Below are positions 1 to 46,100 of a DNA stretch of 64,000 bases, piece by piece (position 1 is the stretch's first letter; the number at the start of each line of letters is the position of its first letter). The notes beneath the pieces were generated by a model. It was not told the DNA's origin. It saw only the letters and a list, made by a program, of their open reading frames with translations, and did no database searches. Origin of the DNA: Malurus cyaneus samueli (Eukaryota; Chordata; Aves; Passeriformes; Maluridae). A program made the position numbers and the translations under genes. Where the stretch lies: the NCBI GenBank assembly GCA_009741485.1, contig CM019218.1, forward strand, positions 34,658,387 to 34,722,386, in the 5' to 3' direction.

Positions 1-458
1 GAAAGTCCTTGCACATCAGGACAGAGAAATCCCCTAACAGTCTACATGGTGCTGAGAAACATTATTTAGTTTTGGTGCATGTAAAATGGCAGAGATCTAA
101 AATAATCTGTTGATTTGCCTTCCTTAAGTAGACACAAAACTTTGTGATGCCTGAAATGCCATATGCAGCAAGTCCTTTATAAACATGTGGGAGAGATTTG
201 CCATTCCTGAGATTATGGGAGCTGGAGTTTTCCACCATATTTAGAGTAGGACAGCACAACGAAGTCTCAGATTTCCAGAAGCCAAGCATTGGCTTTCAAA
301 TGGTGACTCTGAAAATAAACAAATGAGACCTATTTTGACAGTGTAGCATAGGTTGGATAACTTGGAAAACCATGATGGAGTTTCACTTTTGTTGCTGTTT
401 GTCTTCTTTCATAATCAAGTTTCACCTATTTCCTTCTTTTTCTTGTTCTCGATTGTAG
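1..458 (+). other. LTK intron (upstream end)
   Basis: Non-coding sequence before the first LTK exon in the window. A pyrimidine-rich stretch at 420-452 leads into the acceptor. Nothing else is recognised. Confidence 0.6.
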
Positions 459-33591
<33,133 letters not shown>

Positions 33592-34870
33592 CAGAAATGG
33601 TTCTTCCAAAGATCAGGGAATGTGTGTGTCTGGAAGCACTGCTTCCTATCTCACTACTTCCTCCACTTTAGATCCTTCAGATGGGTGAAGTTTTAACATC
33701 AGCAATGTTCTGCTTCCTCTGTCTACCTTCTGGATCCCCAGATTGTTAAAGACAGTTGTATCTCTATCTCTGTCCTTCAAATGTGTTCCACTGAACCAGC
33801 TTAGAGGTGGACAAGAATGGCATTGCTTATCTGATTCAGAATACCGTTCCTAAGGAAAGAACTCCTCCTCAATCTGCTCAGGTGAAAAGAAATGGACTTA
33901 CCATCCAGCTGCAGCATTTGGATGGAAATAATGACCAACATAGGTTGTGCTTCTTTCTGAACCAAGAATCCAAAAATGTGTGCGATGCCAGCAGTAACCA
34001 ACTTGCAAAGGCTGCTACATTCCCGAGAGCCTTTTTACAGTCCTGGTGAATTACTAATGCTTATGCACTATAAGGGAAGAAAAAAAATAGAGCAGCCCAT
34101 TTGCATCTGTTTTATTAGTAGGCCTTGTGGAAGATTTTGCTCAAATTGGAAGCAGTAGGAAGAATAAAAAGAAAAAAATCAGGCCCCTCTGAGCATGTGC
34201 TTTGTCAGCAAGCAATGAAGAGGAAAACATTTACCATTAAAAAAGCAGTAGCTGGTGGAGCTGATAGTATTCCTTTGAATAGTGAAGGAAATGTGCTGCT
34301 TGCTTCGTGGTGTTGCTTTCCTCACAGCTCTTGGAATCGAAGGGGCAGGTGGTTTTTCAAGGAAGGGTGAGCTCCTTGGCGTGATGAGAAATGGACTGTC
34401 TATATTTTAATGGACTTCATTTAAGATGAACTTCATTTTTGCAAGTACTTTGATATTTAGCATTAATTCCCTGTGCTATGGCAGTAAGCATCAAGCTGAG
34501 GTTCTTGGGTAACTGTCTAGCATTTGGTGTGCTGGTGTTCTTGGTTTTAATACTCTGAGGTAGAAAGTAATGCAAAGGAGAGGAACAGTGAAGGGAAACC
34601 TAATGCAAACCCTGCTTAGGGTATTCTTCATACAGGAAGGTAGAGTAGCTCAACCATTTGACAGAGCTACAACCATGACTTGGCTTCACACAGCTGAGCA
34701 GGTGGTAATTGCTCCTTGCCTTGCAAGCACACAGTCTTGCTGGTAAAGGTAGTTGCTTGTTTTGAAGACAGCTCATTTATAAGGCTTTCTTCAGTTGTTT
34801 AGGATCTAAACTGATGTTTACGGTTTAAAGCCTGCAAAATAATAAAATGAAAAGGCAAATAATTTGGATG
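33592..34870 (+). other. LTK: Presumed LTK 3' UTR (proximal end)
   Basis: No coding sequence seen after the LTK stop. The first good AATAAA on the plus strand with moderate spacing from the stop is at 34841-34846; a weaker one in an A-rich stretch is at 34163-34168. The UTR could instead run further, to the AATAAA at 38499. Confidence 0.45.
34841..34846 (+). terminator. Candidate LTK poly(A) signal AATAAA (proximal)
   Basis: Canonical hexamer 1250 bases after the LTK stop. A T-rich stretch follows within 70 bases, but no strong GT-rich element is seen. Confidence 0.35.
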
Positions 34871-35324
34871 AAGTCTGAACAGTCTTGAAAACATTCTGTC
34901 CTTGTACCACTCTTGAATGTTACACTGCCAACCTACAGTGGCAAATTTTATGGTGTCTTTGTGTGTGATCAAGTTGTGTAGTGAGATGCCAGTTGTAGGC
35001 TTCCCTCATTCCTTTCTGAGGCAAGAGGTTCTCTGGTACATTCTTCATGCTTAGTGATCAGCTGCATGTACCATCTGAAGGTGCGGGCTAGCAGAAGAGG
35101 GTTTGCTCTGATGGCACAAACTTCCTGTCCTTTATATCAGTCAGAATGGGCACTCCTAAGATGTGGTAAAGAAAAGCAGAGAGTGAAGAGTCTGAATCCA
35201 TCCTCAGTGAAAGGCATCTTCAGCACAAGTTTATGCATTATTGATCTGACTTTATATCTGTTCCAGGCTTTTCTATAGTTTTAGGCCCTTGATTTTAGAA
35301 TGGACAGTTTTATACAATGTTATT

Positions 35325-35655
35325 TCAGTGTATACAAATATCTTAAGAGCAGGTGTCAAGAGGAGGGGACCAGACTCATTTCAGTGGTACCCAGCAATAG
35401 GACAAGGGGTAACAGGCACAAACTGAAACATAGGATATTCCATCTGAGAATGAGAAGAAAAACTTTTTCCTTTGAGGGTGACAGAGCACTGAAACAGTAG
35501 CCCAGAGAGGCTGGGGAGTCTCCTTCTCCAGAGACACTCTGAACCCACCCAGACATGGACCTGTACAATCTGCAGTACAAACCTACTTCAGCAGGGAGGT
35601 TGGACTAGATGATCTTTGGAGGTCCCTTTTCACCCCAACCCTTCTGTTATTTCCA
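35325..35655 (+). mobile_element. CR1 LINE, 3' end fragment
   Basis: Matches the 3' end of avian CR1 as I know it: a run through GTGTCAAGAGGA..GGACCAGACTC, the AATAGGACAAGGGG stretch, GAACCCACCCAGACATGGAC and GGTTGGACTAGATGATCTTTG. It ends near CCCAACCCTTCTGT. 5'-truncated, as usual for CR1. Inserted between the two genes or in a long LTK 3' UTR. Confidence 0.88.
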
Positions 35656-38498
35656 GACACAAAGGATGATGGTGGCCACCTTTCAGCAATGACCCATATG
35701 GTGTGGAAATAATTCCAAATCCATTGTAAAGTAACAGATGGTCAGAAGAGAGGGGTCCCTCTGTGTGGAGTAAATTTCAGTAGTAGTGTGGGGACTGAAG
35801 GGTTTAGTGACCAAGGGAGATGGATGACCTTGCCTCATGCCTTTCTTTCCGTTTTACTTTTGCATTAGTTCTCTGTGTGCTCTCACGTTTACCTCACAGT
35901 CCTCTCTTACATCCAGAAGCTGCTACAGCCCAGTTAGATGAGGCAGAAAGGTCCATTTAGCAGGAAATTTACTCATTTTTCCCTCTTGCAGAGGCTAACA
36001 ATTTTGGTCATATTTCAGACCGGCCACTTCTGGAACATGCTAGTCAAAAATGCATGCATCTAATTTTAGCTAATAGGAATTTCATCAGTTTATCCTTACC
36101 TTTTGGATTAAGTTACTCTTTGGGTTCATGCATTAGTAGTTTTTTCCCCCAAAGGTGATCTATCAAACTCTCTAACAGTTGTGACTTGGTGCCAGCAACT
36201 GTGATAAGGCCACAGCAGTGATCGTGGTTCAGCTGCAGTGCATGTGATGCCAGCCGCATCTTCAACCCTTCCCTGGCCCGAGCATGGAATCGGTGGTCAT
36301 GGCCATGCTTTTGCAGGCCCATTATGACTCTGCTTTGAATTCTCCTTAGCCATCAGCAGAGGCTGGAAACTGGTGTCAAGAGAGGAGTGAAATACTGACT
36401 TATTCAGAAGCTGTGGGAAGATAATTACACCACCTTCTCTTCCCACAGCCTTCTAATGATACACAGACACAAGACAGTTTTTGTATTTTTAACGTGGAAG
36501 TGACTGTACAATACCCCAAGAATCCAGTGAGAAGCAGGTAGGATCCCTACTGTCCATATGCCTTACCCAGCTTGAGTACAACTGTTTGCTCCCTGTGTGG
36601 CATTTGCCTCAACATAATTGACAAATTTAGAAAGGCCAGTAGTGATAAAGCTGGGGAAGCCATTCGAAAGTGAAGTGAGAGGGGAGCACAGTTCTGTTAT
36701 CAGTTCCACGGGCAGTCTCGGCTGCAGCTACACCTCCCCTTTATAAACAAAATCCATGTCCAGCACTTTGGACAGATACCTATTCTTACTGAATAGCTGC
36801 ATCAAGGTACCCATTTGCTCAAAGCACACAGACAAAGCTGCACTGAGACTCAACAGAATTCCATCCTGACCAAGATCTTATCCCTAAGAGTGATCTAGAA
36901 TGGGGTGTTGAAGAGAACTGTAAGAGTAGAGTAACCATGTATTGATTATTTATTTCCAAGACAGACTCTGATCGTTTACAACAATATTTAGCTCAGGGCT
37001 GTACTAAGCCAGATGCAGTCTCTTCTAACAAGACAAGACATGGAGTTGCAGGTACCAAATGGACACTAAAAGCTGGGATTTTTAGAAGAATCTGCATTAG
37101 CAACCTCAGTGTTGTACAAGCTCTTAACTCTCTCAAATGGAATGATCTTCTGTTGCATATTGCCATGAATCTTTGACCTATAACAGTCTTTTTTTAGATG
37201 CTACTTCAAAATCCTCACAGATAATGAATATTTAATTAATATCCTGAAGGAAATAATGTTATTATTGCTCCTGTTGTGATGCTGAATGCTACATGATGTC
37301 TAAACCATTTTATCTCGATTGCAATGATACACATTACAACCTTCAGTCCTTACTGAAACTTACTGTTTGTACAATCAGAGATTTTGTAGTGCTCAACTGC
37401 TACCACTGCAAAGTATAACTTGCTTGAAACTGCCTTTTAAGGAGACATTTTTAGTGCGTAATCAATTAGTTAAACCCATAGTATCAAAATTAGATTACTT
37501 TGGCAACTGGAAGCCAAAACCCAATTTTGTTTCCTAGAGGAATGACGTGAGCAGGTCTGGGATTCATTCAGTTCTGTAATCCATGTGAAAAGTCTTCCAA
37601 CACTTCCCTACTGCATTATCAGCCATTTATAGTTATTAAAAATTGCTCTTCCTGTTAGGTGTCTGTCTTTTAACATTACCAAATTGGTTTTGTAATTGTG
37701 CGTATATAGTTGTTTTTTGACTGTGTTTAGCATTAGTACTTTATGTTGCTTCATACAACCTCATACTTACAGTCCCTTAAAGGGACTGATTTGCAAAAGA
37801 TGAAACAATGGAAATTTCAATTTGTCTTTCTCTGCTTTCTTTTCACATTTGTTGATATTCCTGCTTCTGATTTGTTATCCATTCTCTCCTCAGCAAAAAT
37901 GTTTTATGTCTTTATTTTTTCCTTCAAACAGAATTTTTATTTGCAGATTTAAGGTGTCACCCCTCATATCAAACCTCTTCCTGAGCTAAGTTGTCAACTA
38001 ATTTGCCCATGGGCAGGAGTGTACTAAGAAAGCTTTCCAAGGCTGATAGAACAGTTGTGGGCTTTTGCAAGTGTAACTTATTCCACCTCCAAAACACTCC
38101 CCCTACTTTCCTAAAAGAGAAGAAAATGCTGCTGCTGGCAAATACAGTGGCGGAAACAGTATTCCATCTCCACAGCTGTCAGCCAGGGACCACACCTCCT
38201 TAGACCCTTGAGCTGTGTGAGACAGTTTCTCCTGTCAGCATGGCTGTGCTCTCTCCTCCTGTCTGTCCACCCTTCTTAATGCCATACAGAGACCTTAGTG
38301 ATCCCATGCCTAACATCTTCCCATCACATCACACCTTTCCATTTATGTGAATAGGTTTTGATTTGTCATTACCTCTGACCCTGGCAGCACTTCTGCCAAC
38401 TTACCTTTCTGGGTGACTACTGTACATAAATAGATGACACACCTGCTTCTATGCAATTTAAAGCTAGACAAGTGTATACTTCTATATTTGCAACACAA

Positions 38499-38504
38499 AA
38501 TAAA
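38499..38504 (+). terminator. Candidate distal LTK poly(A) signal AATAAA
   Basis: Canonical hexamer followed after about 12 bases by a GT-rich stretch (aatggtggttacttgttt). If used, the LTK 3' UTR would be 4.9 kb and would contain the CR1 copy at 35325. Confidence 0.3.
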
Positions 38505-39006
38505 GAGACACTTAATGGTGGTTACTTGTTTCCCTCTCTTCTAAGTACTCCTTGTACACAGGTGAGAAAACACTCTGTCTTGCTGAGAAGTGCTTCCAGT
38601 CCTAGAGTGTTGACTGCTTCTTCCCTGTGTCCATGCAAAACTGTCTAGGGGAACAGTTAAGTGCTCCGAGTCTGACAAGTGCCTCTTGCTGCACATTTTT
38701 CATATGGTGTAGGCCATTCACTGAGATTTCTTCTGAGACAGAGCTTACATTGAAGGAAGCTGACAGGCTTTGTGTGAATCAGGTTCTAAAGCTAACATAG
38801 ACAATGGGTTTTGGAACCAAGCTCCTACATTGGTTTCCAGATGTCTTAGAACCCGTTTTGCTTTAGGAAATACCAGATGCTAAAGACTAAAACCAAAAGT
38901 AACATTGAAATAAATAGTTTTTCTCTCTTCCCTAAGAAATTCTTGAAGAAAAGATATATTCTCACATGACCAGATCACAGCAGATGTCTTTTTTCCTTCA
39001 ATCTCA

Positions 39007-39012
39007 TTTATT
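39007..39012 (-). terminator. Candidate distal ITPKA poly(A) signal AATAAA
   Basis: Reads AATAAA on the minus strand. Downstream on that strand comes an A-rich stretch and then a GT-rich element (tgctgtgatctggtcatgtg), a good cleavage context. It would give ITPKA a 3' UTR of about 3.9 kb. Confidence 0.4.
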
Positions 39013-39389
39013 TAGTAGCATACACACTTCAGAGTAACACACACTCATCCAATACAGTCAATGTCAGCATTGCATTGTAGTGTTCAGAACGGATGCATGT
39101 GGATCATACAGGCCATTTGATCTTAGTACCTTAAGAATAACAAATAATAACAACAGCAATAAAAAAGTAGCAAAAGCCCTCTGAGATACGTAAGGGTTTG
39201 GTCCAACTCTCATTGAAATCTTTCCCTCTAACCAGAACTGGATGTTAAGTGAATTTCTCTCTGTACAATATTTAGAGGGATTTAATTTTTACCACTTTGG
39301 TTAAATTTCAGCCAAATCTATATCCCTGTAAGGCCTCAACACCCTAATTTTTGAACTTATCTGATCTGTGTGCATTTCTTTCTATATTG

Positions 39390-39595
39390 CACCTTCCTCC
39401 AAAGAATCTCACAGCAGCTTGCAGGCAATAATGAAGGAGAGCCTCACACCATTCCCACGAGGTAAGTAGGTCTATTCCCATCTGTAAAATCAGAACAAAA
39501 CAATGCCTAGGATAGGCCTTGGCCTAGTCCAAGGCCAGAAAATAAACAAGTCAAGGACAAAACTGAGGGAGAAAAGTCCTAGTCCTACTTTTTGA
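39390..39595 (+). mobile_element. Possible ancient MIR-like SINE
   Basis: Shows the layout of a MIR core: CACACCATTCCCACGAGGTA then AGTAGGTCTATTCCCATCTG and TAAAAT, a CCAAGGCCAGAAAATAAACA stretch, and CAAAACTGAGGGAG near the end. It resembles the MIR pattern of a T-rich box followed by the AAGGTCACACAGC region, at strongly diverged level. Family assignment needs a repeat search. Confidence 0.4.
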
Positions 39596-42500
39596 TTCAC
39601 ACAGGAATGCAGCAGCTACAGCACTGCTGCATCTAACTAGTGAGTTTAAAGACTTTGGAGCCTAAGTCACAAGTCACCTGTCCAGCACCAAAGTGCCTCT
39701 AGTCCAGCATCTCTGACCCTGCCATGGAATCCCACAAGCTCAGCATCTCCAGAGTGAGGCACTATCTCAGCAGATGCACTAATGAACGACATTCTGGCCT
39801 TGCACACGGACAAATTCCTTGGTTATCATGCATCAGTTCCTCCTGTGTTACAAGCCTGTGCACATGCATCATGTTGACCCTCTGATAAATGTAAGCTTAT
39901 TCTAGACAACTTACCCCACAGTGAAAGAAGGCCATACTGCTTGCTCACACTAGCCAGTGTGTGTCTCCACAAGACAGGGGCTCTGTGCCCTCTGATGAGA
40001 AAGGAATCTAAAACTTACTGGGGCAGTTTGCTCCTGAGCTCACAGCCCCACCTCCTTAGAGCTCCACTGCTCAGTTGAAGTCCTACACTTGCAGTTTGCT
40101 ATGGAAAACTGCCTCCTTCTCTCCTTTCCCGCAACAGCAACAGATGACTGTGATTTCTTCTTTTCTAATTCCCTAGCAAGGCAAAGAGCCATTCCAAAAC
40201 TAAATTGCTAGAACTATACCTCTTCTAGAATGAGTTTCCAGATCCATGTCTGCTATAGCAGAGATTTTCCTTTTTCTCTGACCTTTCCAGCTACTGCAGT
40301 GGAACAGACCTTCTCCATGTTTTCCCCATGACCATGCACTGCAACCCATCCAGGTGCTACCAGGAGTTGGTTTTTTTTTTTTTTAACTACTCATACAATA
40401 TCCCTTCCAGTTTTCCTTTAGAACTGGACAGTCATTGTAAAGGTTTGTCTTAAAATCTCAACTGGTATTTGAGCACCAACTTCCACTGTTTAGATCTCTC
40501 CTCCAGAAAATAGTTACAGTGGTGCAAAAGATTCACATATGTGGTAACAGAAAAAAGAAATTTAACTCTGATGATTAATTAGGCAAATCACTAAATGAGT
40601 TCTATCTTGATGTTATTTCTTTTATAATTCTTTTTAATTATGGTAGGACGGCTTGCAATTGCAGTCTCATAAAAAGGCAGTGTAATTAAAGTCCTGCCTG
40701 TGAGATCTATTTACTTGCTATTCTCCTTAAGCACTGCTATTCTCCAGTGGCTATCCAGTGGCTTACCTGTTGGCTGCAGAAAAGGAGAAATACTTCTTTT
40801 TTTTTTAAACTGTATGAAATTCACCACAAATTCATTTCTCATCTCATAGCAGTTCAAAAGTTAGGAGGCATCTGGAATGATACAATCTGTGCTCATTGTC
40901 ATTGCAAAAAACCCCAATGTAAATACTCTGAAACGTCTAAGTGAAAAATTCATTAACGTACTACCATAAATATAAAACAGAGAAACTCTGGAAGGCCACA
41001 GAAGTCATCTGAATTTGCAGTGAACTGCAAAAGTAATTACCAGTTTCAGACAACTTCTGGTTTCAGATGAAATATTTCCACATGTCATTATTTCCTAGAG
41101 AATACCTACTGTATGTCATCTAACTATTGTGTCACAACTGAACTTCAATTTCAATACTGCTGTTTTGTTTAGAGAAAAAGTTTAGATGAAAAAGTAATTA
41201 AGTCTGACTGATCTTTTAATACCGTAGTGTGTTACCCAAAGGAACTCCTTTTAGAAATTGTTTTAGGCTCTTCAACTTGAATTACAAATATTACAGATTT
41301 CATTCTAGATCTGGGCTCTATATGGTCTTTTTCTGCTCATGATAACAATTATTATTGAAACAGCAGTTTCCCAAATGTGGAGTCAACTTCATATAGCTAA
41401 AGATCTCAGAATCTCTCCTGAGCACCAGGACACCAGCAGAAGACAGCAATTTCTGACAATTGTGCATTACTACCTTCAGATGTTGAAAGGGCTTTAGCCA
41501 CCAACTGGTAATGTTATTCTTACCTGCATTGTGAAAACTGCATTACCACATTATTAATGCTAAAACACAGAATGTGAGTGAACACATGACTAATGATAGT
41601 ACTTCTACTGCCACTATTAAAAAAAACTGTTCCAGTGACTAGAGGCAACCAATGGAGAAGGTATGTGAACCCATTGCAAGAAAACAATTCAATCTTTCTT
41701 GATTTTAACCTAAAAACTGAATTTTTTGTGGTGGTGTCTGGACCACAGCAAAAGAACGAAACACATATCACCCTGTGATTCCAGATGGGGAAATATATTG
41801 ACATTCCTTCACCCAAACTTCCTAGAGTTAACAGCTGATACCTTGGAGGAAGGATGCCTGGGAATTATCTCATGATTGTGGAAAGCTGTGAATGCAGAAA
41901 CATTACCTTCCTGATTGCTGTGCCAGTTTATGCACATCAGTGGCAGCATCATATTTGAGAACAGGAATGTGGCCAAGAAGTCACATGCATTAGGAGACAG
42001 TCAAACCATGATCTTAAGAGATCACATGGGTTGCTGACTACTAGTGTGTGCATATAGGGGTTTTATCCTTAAAAAAAACCAAGCCTTCGAAAAAAACAGA
42101 TCCCTGACCAGTTTGTGAAAGATCATCAGTGATTTTCAGAATGCAGTTCAGCTACCATTTCTCTCCAAGTTATTAACTTTCCAACAGCCCATCCATCTGG
42201 AAAGTCAAACGTTTTTTTTGAGACAATAGGCTGTATTCTCTCCCTAGAGTATTTGTAATCTCCTGAGCAGCTACAGAAAAAGCCAAGGCTGTTCTTGGGT
42301 AGAAGCAAGACTAGGTGGGGAAGAGGAGGAATGGTCACCAGCAGTTAGCCACATGAAGCCACTACAAACTGCTGTCTCTCTTTGCTCCCAGTTTCTTGTG
42401 ATTATCACCCACTTGCACCTTGCTCACACTGTAACATAATGCAGCAGAAGTTGTTGGTCCAACCTGCAGTGTACCCAGGAGCAAGAGGACTTGGAATTAG

Positions 42501-42752
42501 GAGAAAAACAATCTGGTTTCAAAACTATGCAGTTCCCTGAAAAATTGTTTTTTCCTGCCCTGAATCCCCAAGCATTTGCCCTGGTTCACTAAGAAGTAAT
42601 CTGGAGTCCCATTTTGCCAGGAATCAGAATCTTTCTGGTTTATGACACAGACCTCTTGACTCATGCTGGTGTGATTCCCAAGTATGGAGATCTTCATTCT
42701 CTGAGGACCAGTCTCAAGTTCGTCTGGTGCAATACAGACCAATCTGGAACGA

Positions 42753-42758
42753 TTTATT
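42753..42758 (-). terminator. Candidate proximal ITPKA poly(A) signal AATAAA
   Basis: AATAAA on the minus strand, 186 bases after the ITPKA stop codon. A mild GT-rich stretch (ggtctgtattg) follows. Confidence 0.4.
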
Positions 42759-42943
42759 TAGGTTCATAGAGGGCTGATGCAAAGTAACTTTGATCACTGA
42801 CTGCTGGGTTCTGGATGCAGCTCCCTCTGCACTGACGACCTCAGGAGTTTGGAGTTAAAGGTTTCCTTCTAACTGAGTTTCCTTCTACTTCAGTAAAGCA
42901 GAAAGTTACAGAGAAGCCCTGCAAGTTTTGTGCCTTTCTCAAC

Positions 42944-43147
42944 TCATCTTTCAGTGATGCTTTCCAAGATGCCAATCAAATTGTCCAATCCCAACAAGTA
43001 CCCATCCTCCCTGTTGCCTTCTTGCCAGGGGATCCTGTGATCCAGTGTCTGCCCATCAGGAAGAAGGGTAGTCTTTCCAAAATCAATGAGCCACACATTG
43101 GCATTCCCACTGCCATCATGTACAAAAAGTAGTGAACTTCCTACAAC
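42944..43147 (-). CDS. ITPKA: ITPKA last exon: catalytic aspartate motif and C-terminus
   Basis: 204 nt including the TGA stop (42944-42946). Encodes [27 protein letters not shown] (43067-43087, metal/ATP-binding aspartate), then [20 protein letters not shown] and SITER. Acceptor ttccag. Confidence 0.96.
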   Translation of the reverse strand, partial: VVGSSLLFVHDGSGNANVWLIDFGKTTLLPDGQTLDHRIPWQEGNREDGYLLGLDNLIGILESITER

Positions 43148-46100
43148 CTGGAAGACAGATAGAGACAATGTGGTTAAAAATACATCTTGAGCCCTCCCCC
43201 ATCACTGAGCACTTCTTGCTAAGAAGATGATCTCCTCAGCTCACCTGTGACCCAACAGACTTTTGGGCTGCTCTTATACACTGATGATTTACATACTCTG
43301 TTTGCATAACCATATCAATCAGTAAACTATAAGCTGCTGTGTAGATAAGAAATGGAACTCAGTAGAAAACAGGAAGAAAAGCAATTCTTCATCTTACTTA
43401 GCATCAGGTCTCAATTGGAACAATTTCAGCAAAGGCCAGTAGCTCCTTTCACAGGCAGATGACGACCCATGATTAACAAAAATATCACTAGTGATAAGAG
43501 GACATCAGTAAGGTAAAATAAAACATCTAATCTCAATATCTTGAGCTGTTACCAAGCAGAACTTCCAAGGCTAGTGATGCTTCTGCACAGCAGAGCACTC
43601 AGAACATACACAGCAGAATTAAAAGGCATTTCAGCATAAATCCATTGTAACTAATACAGCCTTCATTGTCCAACTACAATTGAATGCTACTGTACTGCTA
43701 CAGTACCAAACACAAGCTTCCACACTGCCATTCCTCAGTAAATATTCACACTGGAGCACACCGAGATTAGAGAAACCATAGGAAACTGATACTAATTAAC
43801 TATTCTTTGCAGTGGCCCAGAGTCTTTTGCATCCCAGTGCTGGGATGTCATAAAGATAGGAGGATTTATCATTCCTCAACTAGTTCAATCTTCGGTATCA
43901 TTGTGATGGAGGCCTTGCGGTACCTGTGTTGTCAAAATGTACTGGCTTTCTTCTGCAAACCCCTTTCTACTCATACTGCAGGCTGTTCTGAAGTACACCT
44001 GAATGATCAAACAAAGAAATAATGCACCTCCACACCTTTACACTTTCTGCTCACCTCATGTCTTTTGAAGAAATCAGAGGATTCAAGAATGACATTAATC
44101 TCCTGCAGACGCTTGAGGTATTTTTTCTGGAGGAAGAAGAGAAACCAAAACCAACCCATAAGCATTTCACTGAAGACTGAATAAAGATAATCTGTTTGCA
44201 AGTCAATATAATGAAGAGACCGTATTTATTTTAGGCTAGAGGTCCTTCAAAACAACAGGTTCATCATTTGAAAGTCAATCTGAAAATACATTTCAAGCTT
44301 TCATAGTGATTTAACAGACTGGAGTTCATCTGCTGCATGTTACACCAAGCATATTTATCTGTCTTGATTTGGATGTCGTGAGGATTTCTGCAACTGTTCT
44401 TTTTTCTTTTTAATAAAGAGAAAAAGGTGTCAAAAATTAAAAATTTTCAAGTTCCCCAAAGTGAAAAGAAATATATTGTGTTAGAGAGACAAGGAGCTTC
44501 AACCATGGTGGGGGCAGTGGGGGGATAAAAAGATTCAACTCCTAATTTATAAAGCTTCAGTGCAGATTTTAAACGCTGCCCTGAGCTACCAAGCACACTC
44601 CTCCTGAGGGACTAATCTTCCTTCACAACGGCTCCCACACTGCAGCAGAACACTACAGCATCCTTTGAAGTTCCAAAGACAAGAGATGTGTTATGCCATC
44701 TACCACATGCCTGCTGTGCTACCCATGATTTAGCACACAGGAATTCCTCTGTGAGATAAATTTCACACATGGGAGCACAGCTAGTCACCAATCTCACTTC
44801 CTGCCTCCACGCTCTGGTTTTATCCTCTCCAGACTGAAATTCCAAATCGCAAGTTTTCCTGCCAACACAATCCTTGCTTAGATATCACCCATCTAATGCA
44901 TCTAACACCCATGGTTGAAGCTGATGAAAACCCATAAGTTAGTTAGTTTGAATGACATTTTGATATCATAAGGCTTTTGGGGTCAGCTCATGGCAAGAGC
45001 TGACAGAACTGGTCTCAGGCAACTTCTCACAATCCACAAAGTCCCCATGTCCACCCCATCTCCTGAGTGCAATTGGAAATCAAAACCACTTACTTCCTTG
45101 GTCCATGTACCAAAGAAAGCATGGCCCTGAGACAAGTGCATTGGTCCAAGACCAGTGCACCTGAAGAGCTCAGACTCACCAGAATAGTTGTGTTGCCCTC
45201 AATGAATTCCACAAAAACCTGTAGAACTTGCTCCTGTGTCTTTGTAGTTTTGAAGTTTGTGTTACATGTTCCATCTGCCTTCTGCACAAAACCACATACA
45301 GACAGAGATTATTTATACTGCACACATCATTCCCCTCATCAGCCAATCCTCTTGAACCAGCAACAGCTCAGCCCTTGCTAAACAGATGAAAATAAGTAGC
45401 TGAACAGGAAGAGAACAGATAAACCAAGCAAGAAGAAGAGAAGAGATACAAAAGCTGATTGGATAACTTTAAATGGCACTGGCACTTCATTTCCTGTTGA
45501 GTACAAGTTAAAAAAAAAAACCTCATATTACCAGCTTGCAGGAGGGTTTTCTCACATGCCAGTGCTAGCAGTGCAAAGTTCAGTGGGGCAAACCACAGAG
45601 ACCTCTTTGGTTCTACTCTTGTCTAGCTAGTGAAACCCTAGCGAAGGGTGTAAGGGAACATTTCCAAACCCAATTTTACCAGTCCTTTTAGCCTGGGGGT
45701 TTCTTTTGGGTTTTAGTGAGGATTTTTTATTGTTATGTGGGAGATTTGTTGTTGTTTCTGTTTTTCAATGGGGAAATCAAATAATCGCAGTTAGAATTCA
45801 GTTCCAAATATAACTTTGAACATAAAATGTGACCCAGAAGTCACAGAACATAAATCTGTTGCAGACAGGAATAACTTGGGACTTGCAAGGCTAGCAGTGA
45901 CACAGCAGGTGACTGAATTTTGGCAAAGGACAGTATAGGCATGCTTGTTCAAAGTAGATCCTGGAGAAATTTAGAGTATTTTTGTACTAGCAGTAGATTC
46001 AGTATAGAAGCATACTGCAAGTGAAAAAAAACCAAGTATTTTTATGTGCTTTGGGAACTACAAGTAAATAAGAGCAGTGCATGAATTGGAGGTATGTGTA

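Larger units (their letters stand above)
33592..42943. other. Convergent LTK-ITPKA intergenic and 3' UTR region
   Basis: 9.35 kb between the two stop codons. It holds candidate poly(A) signals (plus: 34841, 38499; minus: 42758-42753, 39012-39007), a CR1 fragment (35325-35655) and a possible MIR-like SINE (39390-39595). No convincing third gene or RNA gene was seen; the open frames here are short and lack codon-like composition. Confidence 0.6.
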
